DNA of 64,000 nucleotides, taken from contig NZ_AP017898.1 in assembly GCF_003609835.1 (NCBI RefSeq), forward strand, positions 3,589,501 to 3,653,500, given 5' to 3'. This document shows, one piece after another, positions 26,273 through 34,748 of the stretch. Origin of the DNA: Sphingopyxis sp. FD7 (GTDB lineage Bacteria; Pseudomonadota; Alphaproteobacteria; Sphingomonadales; Sphingomonadaceae). The notes beneath the pieces are model-generated. The model saw nothing but the letters and a program-made list of their open reading frames with translations, had not been told where the DNA came from and searched no databases. A program made the position numbers and the translations under genes. Position 1 is the stretch's first letter, and every line of letters begins with the position of its first letter.

Positions 26273-28018
26273 TCAAATCCCCAGTGTCCGCGTGCGGGTG
26301 AAGCTCCAGTCGATCCCGCCCCGGGCGTTGACCGTCCCGCTGACCGCTTGCCCCAGATGCTGCTCCATCGTCTTTCGCCACGGCACAAGCTGGAAGCTCA
26401 GACCATCGTCGATCATAGCAAAGCGGCCCGAGGAAAGTGTTACCCGCTCGCGGTAGATGCCAGCGAGATGCTCGCCCGGCCTGGCTGGTGCATGCGGCAA
26501 CCCGGTGCGCGCGGCGATGGATTGGACCGCCTCGGCGAGATCGCGGTTGCGCAGCTCGCCGAGCAGGTCGCGGGCAAAGACAAACCGTTGCCCTTGACGG
26601 CGCGCCAGTCCCTCGGATGCCAGATGCTCGGAGCGCGCGGTCAGTGCATCGCGCACCTCGGCTCCGAACCCGCCTGCCGTCTCGACCGGATCGCGCGCGA
26701 CCAGTTGCCGGTCGAGCCAGGTCGCACCGGGGGCCTTGATCTGCTCGGCGAGCGGAATATCCGAGCGCAGGTTCAGCGATTGGTGATCGGTGCCCCGCGT
26801 ATCGCGCCAATGGCCAAGTTCGACGATGGCGCCGGGCCCCGCGTCGCCGGTCTGGTCGATATCGTTGAAACGCAGATGGTGGACCCGCCCGTCCACGCTG
26901 TCGACCACGGCATAGGCGCTGCCAGAGAGCTCATCGTGCAAGCCGCGTTCGACAAGGCGGCCGAGGACCGGATCGAGGGCTTGATCGTCATGGAGGGCAA
27001 AGCGCCCGGTGTCGGGGTGGAGACCCTGGCCGCTCATGGCCCGGTGCATGGTCTTGATCACGTCGCCGCGCACACCGAGCTGGCGCAAAGTCGGTTCGAG
27101 ATCGGGCTTGAGTGTCCAACAGGCCGGCATGACGCTGGTCGCCAGCCCCAGGCGTTCGAGCTTGCCCGCCCGCCCGATCAGATGGCGATCCAGCGCCGAT
27201 TGCAGTCGCCCCGGTTCCGGCCGCAGATCAACCACACCGCCCAGTTCGTCCGCCATGCGCTGCAACCGGCGATCAAGGCTGGTCCAGCGGTCGGCATCGA
27301 CCTCGCGGGAAATGGCAGCATCGATCTCGCGCTGGGTGCGTGGGCCGAGTTCAAGCGTCACCCGTTCCTCGGCGCGGCCGCGCAGGCCTGAGCGGATATA
27401 GTCGCGGTCGATTACCAGATCGCTGCCATCGTCGGCGCGCCCGCGCAGCAGGACATGGATGTGGGGGTTGTCGGTGTTCCAGTGATCGACCGCGACCCAG
27501 TCGAGCCGGGTGCCAAGGTCACTCGCCATGTCGGCCATCAACTCGCGAGTGAAGGCGCGAACGTCCTGGAGTTCGCCGGCATCCTCGGGCGAGACGACGA
27601 AACGAAAATGGTGACGGTCGTCGGTGCAGCGCCCGGCGAAGGCCTCGCCATCGACCTCGCCTGGATCGGCGTCGAAGAGCCCTGCCTCCCTATCGTCGCG
27701 GGTGACACCGTCGCGCTTTAGATAGGCGATATGGCGCGCGAGCGGGGCGGCGGCAAATTGGCTGCCCTTATGCCGGACGACTCGTGCCTTGACGACCACG
27801 CGTCGGCGGCTCTGAGCACTGGCCATGCGTAGCCGTGCAATCCGCCCGCGACCATGCCGACCGGTGCCACGCTTGCCGGAAGACGATCCAATACCGGCGA
27901 CCCGGCCCGCCTTGTTGAGCCTGGCCTTGACCTGGCCAACCAGCGAGCGGGGCTTGGCCGAGCGGCTGCCTCGGTCGCGGACCCGTCCCGGTCGGACCGT
28001 GAAGTCATCGTCGCTCAT
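26273..28018 (-). CDS. DUF3363 relaxase (VirD2/P-type, MOBP-like)
   Basis: DNA relaxase that nicks oriT, 581 residues. The N-terminus is Arg/Lys-rich (VRPGRVRDRGSRSAKPRSL). The relaxase core contains RHHFRFVVSPEDAGEL and the metal-binding HIH (186-188) in WNTDNPHIHVLLRG, followed by the DUF3363 region to the end. The catalytic Tyr is probably in the RHIAYLKRDG segment (about 95-104). The start MSDDDFTVRPG was chosen over a 40-residue longer frame because the conserved family N-terminus begins here. The upstream gap of 235 nt contains a nic-like sequence. Confidence 0.9.
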   Translation of the reverse strand: MSDDDFTVRPGRVRDRGSRSAKPRSLVGQVKARLNKAGRVAGIGSSSGKRGTGRHGRGRIARLRMASAQSRRRVVVKARVVRHKGSQFAAAPLARHIAYLKRDGVTRDDREAGLFDADPGEVDGEAFAGRCTDDRHHFRFVVSPEDAGELQDVRAFTRELMADMASDLGTRLDWVAVDHWNTDNPHIHVLLRGRADDGSDLVIDRDYIRSGLRGRAEERVTLELGPRTQREIDAAISREVDADRWTSLDRRLQRMADELGGVVDLRPEPGRLQSALDRHLIGRAGKLERLGLATSVMPACWTLKPDLEPTLRQLGVRGDVIKTMHRAMSGQGLHPDTGRFALHDDQALDPVLGRLVERGLHDELSGSAYAVVDSVDGRVHHLRFNDIDQTGDAGPGAIVELGHWRDTRGTDHQSLNLRSDIPLAEQIKAPGATWLDRQLVARDPVETAGGFGAEVRDALTARSEHLASEGLARRQGQRFVFARDLLGELRNRDLAEAVQSIAARTGLPHAPARPGEHLAGIYRERVTLSSGRFAMIDDGLSFQLVPWRKTMEQHLGQAVSGTVNARGGIDWSFTRTRTLGI

Positions 28019-28099
28019 GCTCGAACCGGCGACGGCGCTGGAAATGGCCAAACTGCGCCGATTCCGGGCAAAGATGCCAGCAGAGGTGCCGAGCGGCTG

Positions 28100-28200
28100 G
28101 CGCTCAAAGCCCAGCAATTCCAAAGACCTCCACCCCACCCGACGGCGCTGCTTTTATCTTGCCATCCTCCTTCCCTTGTCCCCCTTCCCGGCCTCAATTC
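28100..28200. other. oriT: Candidate origin of transfer (oriT) with nic-like site
   Basis: The gap between the relaxase start (28018) and the transglycosylase stop (28254) contains TATCTTGCC at 28155-28163, which fits the P-type nic consensus YATCYTG|Y with the cut after position 28161. The surrounding strand is C/T-rich (28163-28205). A 6-bp inverted repeat GCCAGC/GCTGGC lies about 60 nt away. The location next to the relaxase supports it, but the motif is short. Confidence 0.35.
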
Positions 28201-28253
28201 CCTCCACACTTCGCCAATCCACGCCGTGACGCGCCAGAGGGAGAACGACACGT

Positions 28254-28946
28254 TCACTGCGGACCGCTCCCGGAAACGGGCGCGAAGAGGCCATGCGATG
28301 GGGGATTTGCAGGCTCCGGCGGCGCGGCGGCGGCGAAGCTGCCGGATGCGCCGGCTGTGCTGTCGGAGCGCGCGGCAAACAGCTGGCTCTGCGTCCAGGA
28401 CAGCCGCACTGGCTGCACCGGAGATGCGCCGGCGAACACAACAGGCGCGCTGCCGGATTGCAGCAGCGGTGCAATTCTGGCGACATAGGCGCGCGTTTCG
28501 GCGGGAAGCGGACGCCCACGATCCCGCCAGTCCTGGTAGCGTCCCGGTCCCGCATTGTAGGCGGCGAGCATGCCAGTGGCACCGTAGCTGTCATACATCT
28601 CGCGCAGGTAGGACGTGCCCGCCAAGATGTTGTCGCGCGGATCGAAGGGATCGCTGCCGAGGCCGAACCGGGCGCGCTGGCGCGCCCAGGTTGCGGGCAT
28701 GAGCTGCATCAGGCCCATCGCCCCGGCAGACGAAACCACGTGCGTCCGGCCTGCGCTCTCGATGCGAATCACGGCATAGATCCAGTGCTCGGGTATACCG
28801 AAGCGTTGCGAGGCCTCGTGCACATGGGCCGCGATATCGACGGTGCGGGGCTGCGCCTGCTCGGCAGCAACCTGCCCCAAGGCAGGTGCATCACCGAACA
28901 GGCCAAGCGCCGGGACGAGGAAGGCAAGCAGGACAAGACGGCGCAT
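28254..28946 (-). CDS. Lytic transglycosylase (conjugation-associated, VirB1-like)
   Basis: Periplasmic peptidoglycan hydrolase that locally opens the wall for the mating channel, 230 residues. Signal peptide (LVLLAFLVPALGLFGDAPALG), then an SLT domain with catalytic Glu in YAVIRIESAGRTHVVSSAGAMGLMQLMPATW and the AAYNAGPGRY motif. The C-terminus is Ala/Ser/Pro-rich. It lies 3 nt after the DUF736 gene. Confidence 0.9.
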   Translation of the reverse strand: MRRLVLLAFLVPALGLFGDAPALGQVAAEQAQPRTVDIAAHVHEASQRFGIPEHWIYAVIRIESAGRTHVVSSAGAMGLMQLMPATWARQRARFGLGSDPFDPRDNILAGTSYLREMYDSYGATGMLAAYNAGPGRYQDWRDRGRPLPAETRAYVARIAPLLQSGSAPVVFAGASPVQPVRLSWTQSQLFAARSDSTAGASGSFAAAAPPEPANPPSHGLFAPVSGSGPQ

Positions 28947-28949
28947 GGG

Positions 28950-29279
28950 TCAGGCTGCCGCTTCGCGTTTGGTCGGGCGTGACCAGACGAGCACGTGACT
29001 GCCATTCTCGCCCTGGAACAGGTTGGCGCGCTGCGGTTGGATGAACGCAGGATCGTCGATCTGCAGCGCGACATAGTCGCCCGCCTTCTCGCCAACATGT
29101 TTCCAGCCTGCACCGACTTCGCGCGCTCTATCGTCCGATCCCGCAATTACCCGGTAGTCCGGTGCGTTTTCGCTGTCCGAGTTGTCAGCAGGGACGAGCA
29201 CGAGTTCGATGTCGAGCGTCAGCGTGTGCAGGTGCCCGGTAAAGCCGCCGTCTTCAGCCATAAATGTTCCGATACGCAT
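28950..29279 (-). CDS. DUF736 protein (first copy)
   Basis: Small soluble protein, 109 residues, with the DUF736 pattern: MRIGTF, FTGHLHTLTLDIELVLVPADNSDSENAPDYRV, VGAGWKH, DYVALQIDDPAF and NLFQGENGSHVLVWSRP. The family is always found on alphaproteobacterial mobile elements; its role is unknown. The start begins the conserved domain. An upstream extension would overlap traF. A second, diverged copy is at 38322-38642. Confidence 0.9.
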   Translation of the reverse strand: MRIGTFMAEDGGFTGHLHTLTLDIELVLVPADNSDSENAPDYRVIAGSDDRAREVGAGWKHVGEKAGDYVALQIDDPAFIQPQRANLFQGENGSHVLVWSRPTKREAAA

Positions 29280-29283
29280 GGGG

Positions 29284-29862
29284 TCAGTCTCCTTGGGTTG
29301 GTGAACTGGATGGGGGATTGGCGCGTGGATCGGCGAACCAGACATGGTCGCCATCGCCTGCTTCGTCGGTCCAGACAGGCATGGCCCGGCCGATGACGTG
29401 GTCGATCGTCAGCACGCCGAAATAGCGGCCATCGAAGCTGTCTGGGGCTGCCGGGTTCATGACGAAGAGCTCGCCCGAGCGCAGCGTGACACAGCCGAAC
29501 CATGTGGGCAGCGCGCGGCCGAGACTGTCACGGGCACGCGCAGCTCCGACATAGGTCCCGTCGATGGTCACGCCATGCGCGAAGCGGCAGACGCGCTGCC
29601 CGCTGACAGCGGCGATGCGCTTGACCAGCGGAACGCCTGTCGGGAGATAGCCTCGCTCGGCAAGCAGGCGGCGCAGGTCTGGCGGTGGCTCGATCGCCAC
29701 GCGCTCGCCGACGTGGAGGCTGGCCTTGCCGCGAATGAGATAGAGCCCGGTCGGGACCGAAGCGGTCGCGTTCCACACTGCGTAGCGGGTGACCGGCACC
29801 ACAAGTGTCGCGAGAACGGCAGCCGAAGCCAGGCCGGCGATCAGGTAGCGACGCCGGATCAT
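29284..29862 (-). CDS. traF: Conjugative transfer signal peptidase TraF (S26 family)
   Basis: Membrane-anchored serine peptidase of 192 residues that processes and cyclises the TrbC pilin in P-type systems. One N-terminal helix (YLIAGLASAAVLATLVVPVTR), then SVPTGLYLI with the catalytic Ser, and GVPLVKRIAAVSGQRVC with the catalytic Lys. Late box ELFVMNPAAPDSFDGRYFG. The start MIRRRYLIAG overlaps the DUF2840 stop. Confidence 0.9.
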   Translation of the reverse strand: MIRRRYLIAGLASAAVLATLVVPVTRYAVWNATASVPTGLYLIRGKASLHVGERVAIEPPPDLRRLLAERGYLPTGVPLVKRIAAVSGQRVCRFAHGVTIDGTYVGAARARDSLGRALPTWFGCVTLRSGELFVMNPAAPDSFDGRYFGVLTIDHVIGRAMPVWTDEAGDGDHVWFADPRANPPSSSPTQGD

Positions 29863-30332
29863 GACTCCAGCGCCCTGCGCCGAAGCCAGGCGATGTGCCG
29901 CGCCGGCGAATAGCCACGCGGCACATCGCGCGCGGCCAACCGGTTGTGGATGTGCCGCCAATGATCGGGCGCGACCTCGCACGGGTCGATGCCCGAGGCT
30001 TCGATCGCATCGATCAGGCGGAAGATCTGCGCAACCTTTGGCCAGCCATGAACCGACAGCAGTACGTCGCCGCCGGGGTTTACCTGCGCTAGCCTGGTAA
30101 CAGGCTCGCCGGCACCAACGGCGCGCACGATGTCGAGGGTCGAACGGATCGTGCCGTAGTCATTGCTCGCCCAGCGCACCAGCCCGAACACCTGGCCGGG
30201 CGCATAGCATTCGACGCGCTGGCGGCGGTCAATGATCCGCTCGGCCACCGGCCTGCCAAACTTGAGCCAGTCCTCGCGTTCGCCTTCGCGCCAGACCAGC
30301 GTGACCTCGGTCAGAAACGGACCATCGCCCAT
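29859..30332 (-). CDS. DUF2840 protein
   Basis: Protein of 157 residues from LTEVTLVWREGEREDWLKFGRP to the end, matching DUF2840, a family encoded beside traF and the replication initiator in alphaproteobacterial ICEs. Function unknown. I place the start at MGDGPFLTEV. The open frame continues to 30548, but that extension is translated iteron DNA (repeated GTG/SGT peptides) and is not conserved-looking. In relatives as I know them a ParA gene usually sits between repA and this gene; none is present here. Confidence 0.8.
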   Translation of the reverse strand: MGDGPFLTEVTLVWREGEREDWLKFGRPVAERIIDRRQRVECYAPGQVFGLVRWASNDYGTIRSTLDIVRAVGAGEPVTRLAQVNPGGDVLLSVHGWPKVAQIFRLIDAIEASGIDPCEVAPDHWRHIHNRLAARDVPRGYSPARHIAWLRRRALES

Positions 30333-30472
30333 CCCCGTCTCGGCAGGCCTGCAGGGCGGCGCTGCGCCATGTGTCGACAGGCGTGGTCCGGTTAGCAAGA
30401 ATCCGAAGGATTCTTTGTTAGCTATGTTAAGGGCAAAATCCGGCGCAGTTTTCTGCGGGTTTGAAGCCGATT

Positions 30473-30540
30473 CCGGTTCCCGATAGTCCGAACTTCCGGT
30501 TCCTGATCGTCCGACTCCGCCGGTTCCTGATAGTCCGAAC
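30473..30540. repeat. Three iteron-like direct repeats next to repA (candidate oriV)
   Basis: Three near-identical direct repeats begin at 30473, 30496 and 30520 (periods 23 and 24 nt, about two helical turns). The consensus is CCGGTTCCTGATAGTCCGAA with 1-3 changes per copy. They lie directly after the replication initiator stop (30545). A hairpin with arms AAGAATCC/GGATTCTT (30397-30415), flanked by two GTTAGC copies, follows in an A/T-richer stretch. This layout fits an iteron-controlled origin. Confidence 0.6.
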
Positions 30541-30544
30541 AGCA

Positions 30545-31423
30545 TCACGACATATCCACAGGCTGAAGACCGACGCGGCGCATCGCGGCATCGAACGGGT
30601 CGAGGGGGATGGCTACGAAGTTCAGCCGCTCACGGCCAAGCGCCTGTTCGAGGCTGAGGCTGTATCCGGGGAGCGCCTGCCGCCGGACGATATCGCGCAG
30701 TTCGAAGGCGAAACGTTTCATCGGCGAGAGCGCACCGGACTTGATATGCAAATGCTGGAAGTCGAAGCTCCAGCCATGCTTCTGCTTGCCGCCATGCTTG
30801 CGCACGAGCCGGTAGAGCCAGCGCTCCAGCCCGCCAGTCAGCGCGAAATAGGCCGGGTCGATGGTGAGAACGAGCGCCCGGTCGAGTACGCCTTCGTAGA
30901 ACCAGTCAGGGATGATGAGTTCGATGCCGAGCGCGCGGCCCGACGGATCGAGCCGCTCCTTCCATTCGTTGATCCAGCTGAACCGGTGGCGTCGCCGTGC
31001 ATCATGCTGACGGATCGAGGTGGCAATCGTCGTCGATTGCAGCCGGTCGAGACCGGCCTTCAGCCGCTCGTAACTCGCCTTGCCAGTACCGCGCCGGGTG
31101 AAGGCGAGGATCTCGTGCGGCGTGGCAGCGATCAGCCGCGAGGTCGTCCGGCCCGCGTCGCGCGCCTCGACGATCTGGCTGGCGACCCAGATGAGCACGT
31201 CGGCGTCCCAGATGGTCGCCATGCCGTGTTCGGCGGTCGCCTCGACCAGGATCGACACTTCGCCCATCCGGAAGTCGATCGGCTTCACCCGCTTGGACTT
31301 GGCGAGGCTGAAAAAGGGCCAGGCCATCAGGTCCTGCGCGTCGCGCGCGGCGATGTCGCCGCCTGCGCTGACGAACAGGTCGAGCTGGTGGCTTTCAGCC
31401 GGGAAGTGGGACAGGCGCGGCAT
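30545..31423 (-). CDS. repA: Replication initiator protein A (RepA/RPA family)
   Basis: Protein of 292 residues matching the alphaproteobacterial replication initiator A family: DLFVSAGGDIAARDAQDLMAWPFFSLAKSKRVKPIDFR at the start, WDADVLIWVASQIVEA, RRHRFSWINEWKE, and LERWLYRLVRKHGGKQKHGWSFDFQHLHIKSGALSPMKRFAFELRDIV, which would form winged-helix DNA-binding units. It probably binds the adjacent iterons to start replication of the excised element. It lies 8 nt downstream of the AlpA-like gene and is probably co-transcribed with it. Confidence 0.85.
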   Translation of the reverse strand: MPRLSHFPAESHQLDLFVSAGGDIAARDAQDLMAWPFFSLAKSKRVKPIDFRMGEVSILVEATAEHGMATIWDADVLIWVASQIVEARDAGRTTSRLIAATPHEILAFTRRGTGKASYERLKAGLDRLQSTTIATSIRQHDARRRHRFSWINEWKERLDPSGRALGIELIIPDWFYEGVLDRALVLTIDPAYFALTGGLERWLYRLVRKHGGKQKHGWSFDFQHLHIKSGALSPMKRFAFELRDIVRRQALPGYSLSLEQALGRERLNFVAIPLDPFDAAMRRVGLQPVDMS

Positions 31424-31431
31424 GGCTGACC

Positions 31432-31704
31432 TCAGCGGCGTACCGGCGGCGTATAGCCGTCGAGCCGCTTGGCGGGGTGGACCACACCCTTGCCGGGGTC
31501 GCTGGTCGAACGGCGCAGGCCCAGTTCGGCCCAGGCGTCGAGGTCTTCCACCGAATAGACGATCCGCCCGCCAAGCTTGCGGTAGATCGGCCCCGTGCCG
31601 AAGCAGCGGTGCTTCTCGAGCGTGCGAGCGGACAGGCCCAGATGCACGGCGGCATCGGGCGTGCGCAGGTAACGGGCAACAACAGGCGTGGGTCTGGCAT
31701 CCAT
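31432..31704 (-). CDS. AlpA-like helix-turn-helix protein
   Basis: Protein of 90 residues with a MerR-type/excisionase HTH: RYLRTPDAAVHLGLSARTLEKHRCFGTGPIYRKLGGRIVYSVEDLDAWAE. GGAGG precedes the ATG. In this ICE family it is the first gene of the repA operon and probably a regulator of replication or excision. An inverted repeat about 100 nt upstream could be its target. Confidence 0.85.
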   Translation of the reverse strand: MDARPTPVVARYLRTPDAAVHLGLSARTLEKHRCFGTGPIYRKLGGRIVYSVEDLDAWAELGLRRSTSDPGKGVVHPAKRLDGYTPPVRR

Positions 31705-31803
31705 GGGCGGCCTCCGCTGGAATTTGGCGACAGCAGCGGGCTGCCGCTGATCGCAGGCAGCAATGGCGAACCAGTGGAGAGGTGAGGGAGTGACAGAATG
31801 AGT

Positions 31804-31823
31804 AGGGTGAAAATTGTCACCCT
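31804..31823. promoter_or_regulatory. Palindromic operator candidate upstream of alpA-repA
   Basis: Perfect 7-bp arms AGGGTGA (31804-31810) and TCACCCT (31817-31823) separated by AAATTG, 100 nt before the alpA start. The rest of the 307-nt gap (31705-32011) shows no gene; it is where slot-2 cargo begins. Confidence 0.4.
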
Positions 31824-32011
31824 GCCGCAGGCCTATCGACCAAAAAGGCTATGGCCGAATATGGGCCGCTAGCGGAATGACGGCTTTGGGGCGGAAGAGT
31901 GTGGAAAGCTGACCATAGAGCAGTGGGTTGACCGCTCAGGTTTCATATGCTGCTCCACTGGGCTCCTGCTAATCGCCTCGAAGCCAAGCTCCGCATCAGA
32001 GGAAAGCTGTC

Positions 32012-33655
32012 ATGAAGGTCGTCGTCTTCAAGCCGTCTAGAGGGACGCCCCCAGCGCTCGCGGACATTGTCCTGCAGCAGGATGCCTGGGACGACTTCGG
32101 TTTCAAGACGCAATACCACGTCTTCTACTTCGCGGGGGACCAGGATGCCTTCGTAGGAAACATCAAGATCCTGCAGCGGGGTCAGGTGGAGACTCAGGAC
32201 AGTGTGCTGCCGGAGGGGCCGCTAGAACCGCTGGGCGATGACTTCTGCTCACTCGGCCAGTCCCTAGACTACTACGAGCGCCTCGCCGCGTTCCCCGAGG
32301 AGCTGCGCCGCTTCCTCCTAGAGTTCTTCCGCGACGCCCTTGCTGACCCGATTCACGCGGAAACCTTCGAGCAGGAGAAGGGCTGGCGCGTCTCAGTGAC
32401 ACGCGACCTCGACCTCGACAGCTACGTGCCCCTCGCACGAACCCTGCTCGAGCGGGACTACGACGCCCTTCCCTCGATGGGCCTCGACATGACCTTCAGG
32501 GTCGCGGGGTGGCAGGAGCCACTGAGCCTAGACTTCGCAGCGCCGGCTCAGGAGGGTATCTGGGCCGTTGACTTCGATTCGGCCAAGGCGAGGCTGCCCG
32601 AACGGGTGGCGGTCCTCACGGGGCGGAACGGCTCCGGGAAGAGCACCCTGATGGCCAGGCTCGCACGCGTCCTTCACGCTTCGCAGCGCGATCGCCGCTC
32701 CGAGGCGATCTTGCGGCTCGGGAGCATCGAGCCGGCGGGCATCGGGTTCAGCCGCGTCGTGACGGTCGCCTACAGCGCGTTCGACACCTTCCAGGTGCCG
32801 GGCGTCGGGATTGAGGAGCGCCGTCAGATCGCCAAGGACCTCCGGGCGGGGACCGGGCGCTACTCGTTCGCCGGGCTGCGTGATATCGCCGCCGAGCTGG
32901 AGGAAAGCCTCGAGAGTGAAGGGGACGCGATCGACGCCGACTCGGGCGCGCTGGACGACCGCATCGCATTCGACCGCCAAGTCAGGACCCGGCTAAAGTC
33001 TGCGGAGCAGCTAGCCGACGAATATGCCCGGACGATCCAGGCGATCTCCGAGGCGGGCCGGTCCCAGCTTCTGCTGAGGGTCCTCCGCCCCCTGCTCGCA
33101 GATCCGTCCTTCTCAGACATCCCGGACCAATCGCCGATGGAGCTGCTGGCGCTTGAGCCGAAGTCCACCTTCATGGGGTGGAGCACCGGCCTTAAGATCG
33201 TGATGCACGCGACCGCGACCCTCGTCGCGCGAACGGAGCGCAAGTCGATAGTCCTTATCGACGAGCCTGAAAGCCACCTGCACCCGCCGCTCCTCGCTGC
33301 ATTCATGCATTCGGTGCGGCTGGTATTAAAGGCAAACGACGCGTTTGCCGTGGTCGCCACGCACTCTCCGGTCGTCGTGCAGGAGACGCTCGGACGGCAC
33401 GTGTCGGTTGTGAACCGGGTCGGCGACGAGATCACCATCCTCCCCCCGCGCATCGAGACCTATGGGGAGAGCATCGGCGAGATCACGGACGAGGTGTTCC
33501 GGCTCCATCCCGGAGCCACCGACTTCCACGCAACGCTCAAGGCGATGGTCGATGCCGGTCTCACGACGGAGCAAATCGACGGGCGCTTCGACCGCGGCCT
33601 CAGCCTCCAGGCCAGAGCCTACGTCTTGAGCCTCGTCGCGACGCGAGCGGCCTGA
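32012..33655 (+). CDS. Septu-like AAA/ABC ATPase (PtuA-like)
   Basis: SMC/ABC-like ATPase of 547 residues. Walker A LTGRNGSGKST (about 201-211), the segment GWSTGLKIVMHATA (about 389-402) in the signature position, Walker B KSIVLIDEPESHLHPPLL (about 410-428) and the H-loop ATHSPVVVQ (about 449). A short helical insert (residues 290-345) separates the lobes. The following HNH gene starts 2 nt after its stop. ATPase plus HNH is the PtuA/PtuB composition of Septu, and also the effector pair of type I-A retrons. It is expected to sense phage and license the nuclease. Confidence 0.72.
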   Translation: MKVVVFKPSRGTPPALADIVLQQDAWDDFGFKTQYHVFYFAGDQDAFVGNIKILQRGQVETQDSVLPEGPLEPLGDDFCSLGQSLDYYERLAAFPEELRRFLLEFFRDALADPIHAETFEQEKGWRVSVTRDLDLDSYVPLARTLLERDYDALPSMGLDMTFRVAGWQEPLSLDFAAPAQEGIWAVDFDSAKARLPERVAVLTGRNGSGKSTLMARLARVLHASQRDRRSEAILRLGSIEPAGIGFSRVVTVAYSAFDTFQVPGVGIEERRQIAKDLRAGTGRYSFAGLRDIAAELEESLESEGDAIDADSGALDDRIAFDRQVRTRLKSAEQLADEYARTIQAISEAGRSQLLLRVLRPLLADPSFSDIPDQSPMELLALEPKSTFMGWSTGLKIVMHATATLVARTERKSIVLIDEPESHLHPPLLAAFMHSVRLVLKANDAFAVVATHSPVVVQETLGRHVSVVNRVGDEITILPPRIETYGESIGEITDEVFRLHPGATDFHATLKAMVDAGLTTEQIDGRFDRGLSLQARAYVLSLVATRAA

Positions 33656-33657
33656 CG

Positions 33658-34515
33658 ATGTGGAAGGTGAGGTTGCCGGATGCCGGCGACATCGACGATC
33701 AGCTGGATACGGCGCTCACGCTGAAAAGCGGCGAAAAGGTCTACGACCTGAGCGACGCGGAGCGCGCCGCCATCCACAGCCTCTATGCTGACTACGACCA
33801 GCGACTCGGTGAGCCGGACGCGGCGCTGCAGCCCCCGGCGCTCGCCGACTGCGCCGAAGCGCTGCACGGCGCCTACAATCAGGTCCAGAAGGGCCAGCGG
33901 CTCGCTTCACTCCGCAGCCGCCTTCTAAGCGCGGTCATGGAATGCCCATTGTGCGGGTCGGGTGACGCCACGACGCTGGATCATCATCTGCCGAAGGATG
34001 AATACCGAGCGCTCGCTATCAATCCCCGCAACCTCGTGCCGAGCTGCCAGCCTTGCAACAGGGCCAAAGGGACGCTGGCGGCACTGGCTGGCCAAGGGAT
34101 GATCCACGCGTACTTTCAGGTCATTCCGGCCGTGACCTTCCTCAAGGCGAACGTGACCTACGCTGCAGGTTCACTCGAAGTGGTATTCTCGATCGAACCC
34201 GCAGGGCTGCCCCCGGCCCTCGCCGACCGGCTGACGTTCCAGCTCGACCGCTTGAAGCTCACCGAGCGACACCCGGATGCCATCAATATTTTCCTTTTCA
34301 GCCAGAAGGTCGCGTTCCGGCTGTTCCGAGGCAACCCCGGGGAGCGCGAGCTGCTTCGGCAGTTCTTGCTCGACGGCGCAGACACGCTGGACCAGGACCT
34401 CGGGCTAAACCACTGGCGGGCCGCGCTCCTCAAGGGCCTCGCGGCTTGCGATGCCTTCCTTGACGACCCTTGGGCCTACCTCGACAAACCCCCACCTGCG
34501 ATGAACGCTGGATGA
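33658..34515 (+). CDS. HNH endonuclease (PtuB-like)
   Basis: Protein of 285 residues with an HNH nuclease: zinc pair CPLCGSG (about 96-102), catalytic DHHLPK (about 108-113), and NLVPSCQPCNRAKG (about 125-138) with the second zinc pair and the Asn. The N-terminal 90 residues and the C-terminal half are of unknown role. The 2-nt spacing to the ATPase gene indicates one operon. It would cut nucleic acid when the ATPase is triggered. Confidence 0.75.
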   Translation: MWKVRLPDAGDIDDQLDTALTLKSGEKVYDLSDAERAAIHSLYADYDQRLGEPDAALQPPALADCAEALHGAYNQVQKGQRLASLRSRLLSAVMECPLCGSGDATTLDHHLPKDEYRALAINPRNLVPSCQPCNRAKGTLAALAGQGMIHAYFQVIPAVTFLKANVTYAAGSLEVVFSIEPAGLPPALADRLTFQLDRLKLTERHPDAINIFLFSQKVAFRLFRGNPGERELLRQFLLDGADTLDQDLGLNHWRAALLKGLAACDAFLDDPWAYLDKPPPAMNAG

Positions 34516-34689
34516 CATAGGAGGCCAAATCAACGGTCAGCTGCAGCATATGGCTAAAGCTCCGCTGACTGGCGATAGGTGGGCCGGGAGGAGATTGTCC
34601 GGACCCATCGATCTATCCTGGAGAGCTGTCATCTGATTGCACCTTCTGGACCCTCCGCCATCGATCATAGAAACGCGCCTGTGGATAAG

Positions 34690-34746
34690 ATATCGCTCTG
34701 GGCGATATTCAATCTTCCATTTGCTTCTCGGTTGTGATCATATGAT
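34690..34746 (+). promoter_or_regulatory. Palindrome and promoter candidate upstream of the retron
   Basis: Perfect arms ATATCGC (34690-34696) and GCGATAT (34702-34708), 5-nt spacer, lie about 40 nt before the predicted retron RNA. A TATGAT -10-like box at 34741-34746 would put the transcription start at about 34753, at the predicted a1 segment. No good -35 box is seen, which would suit activation or repression by the small HTH protein encoded downstream. Confidence 0.4.
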
Positions 34747-34748
34747 CG

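Noticed and set aside
26348..27391. Plus-strand open frame of 347 codons opposite the relaxase
   Set aside because: Antisense to the conserved relaxase; composition-driven.
30333..30548. N-terminal extension of the DUF2840 gene
   Set aside because: It would translate the iterons into a repetitive peptide; the conserved domain begins near 30332.
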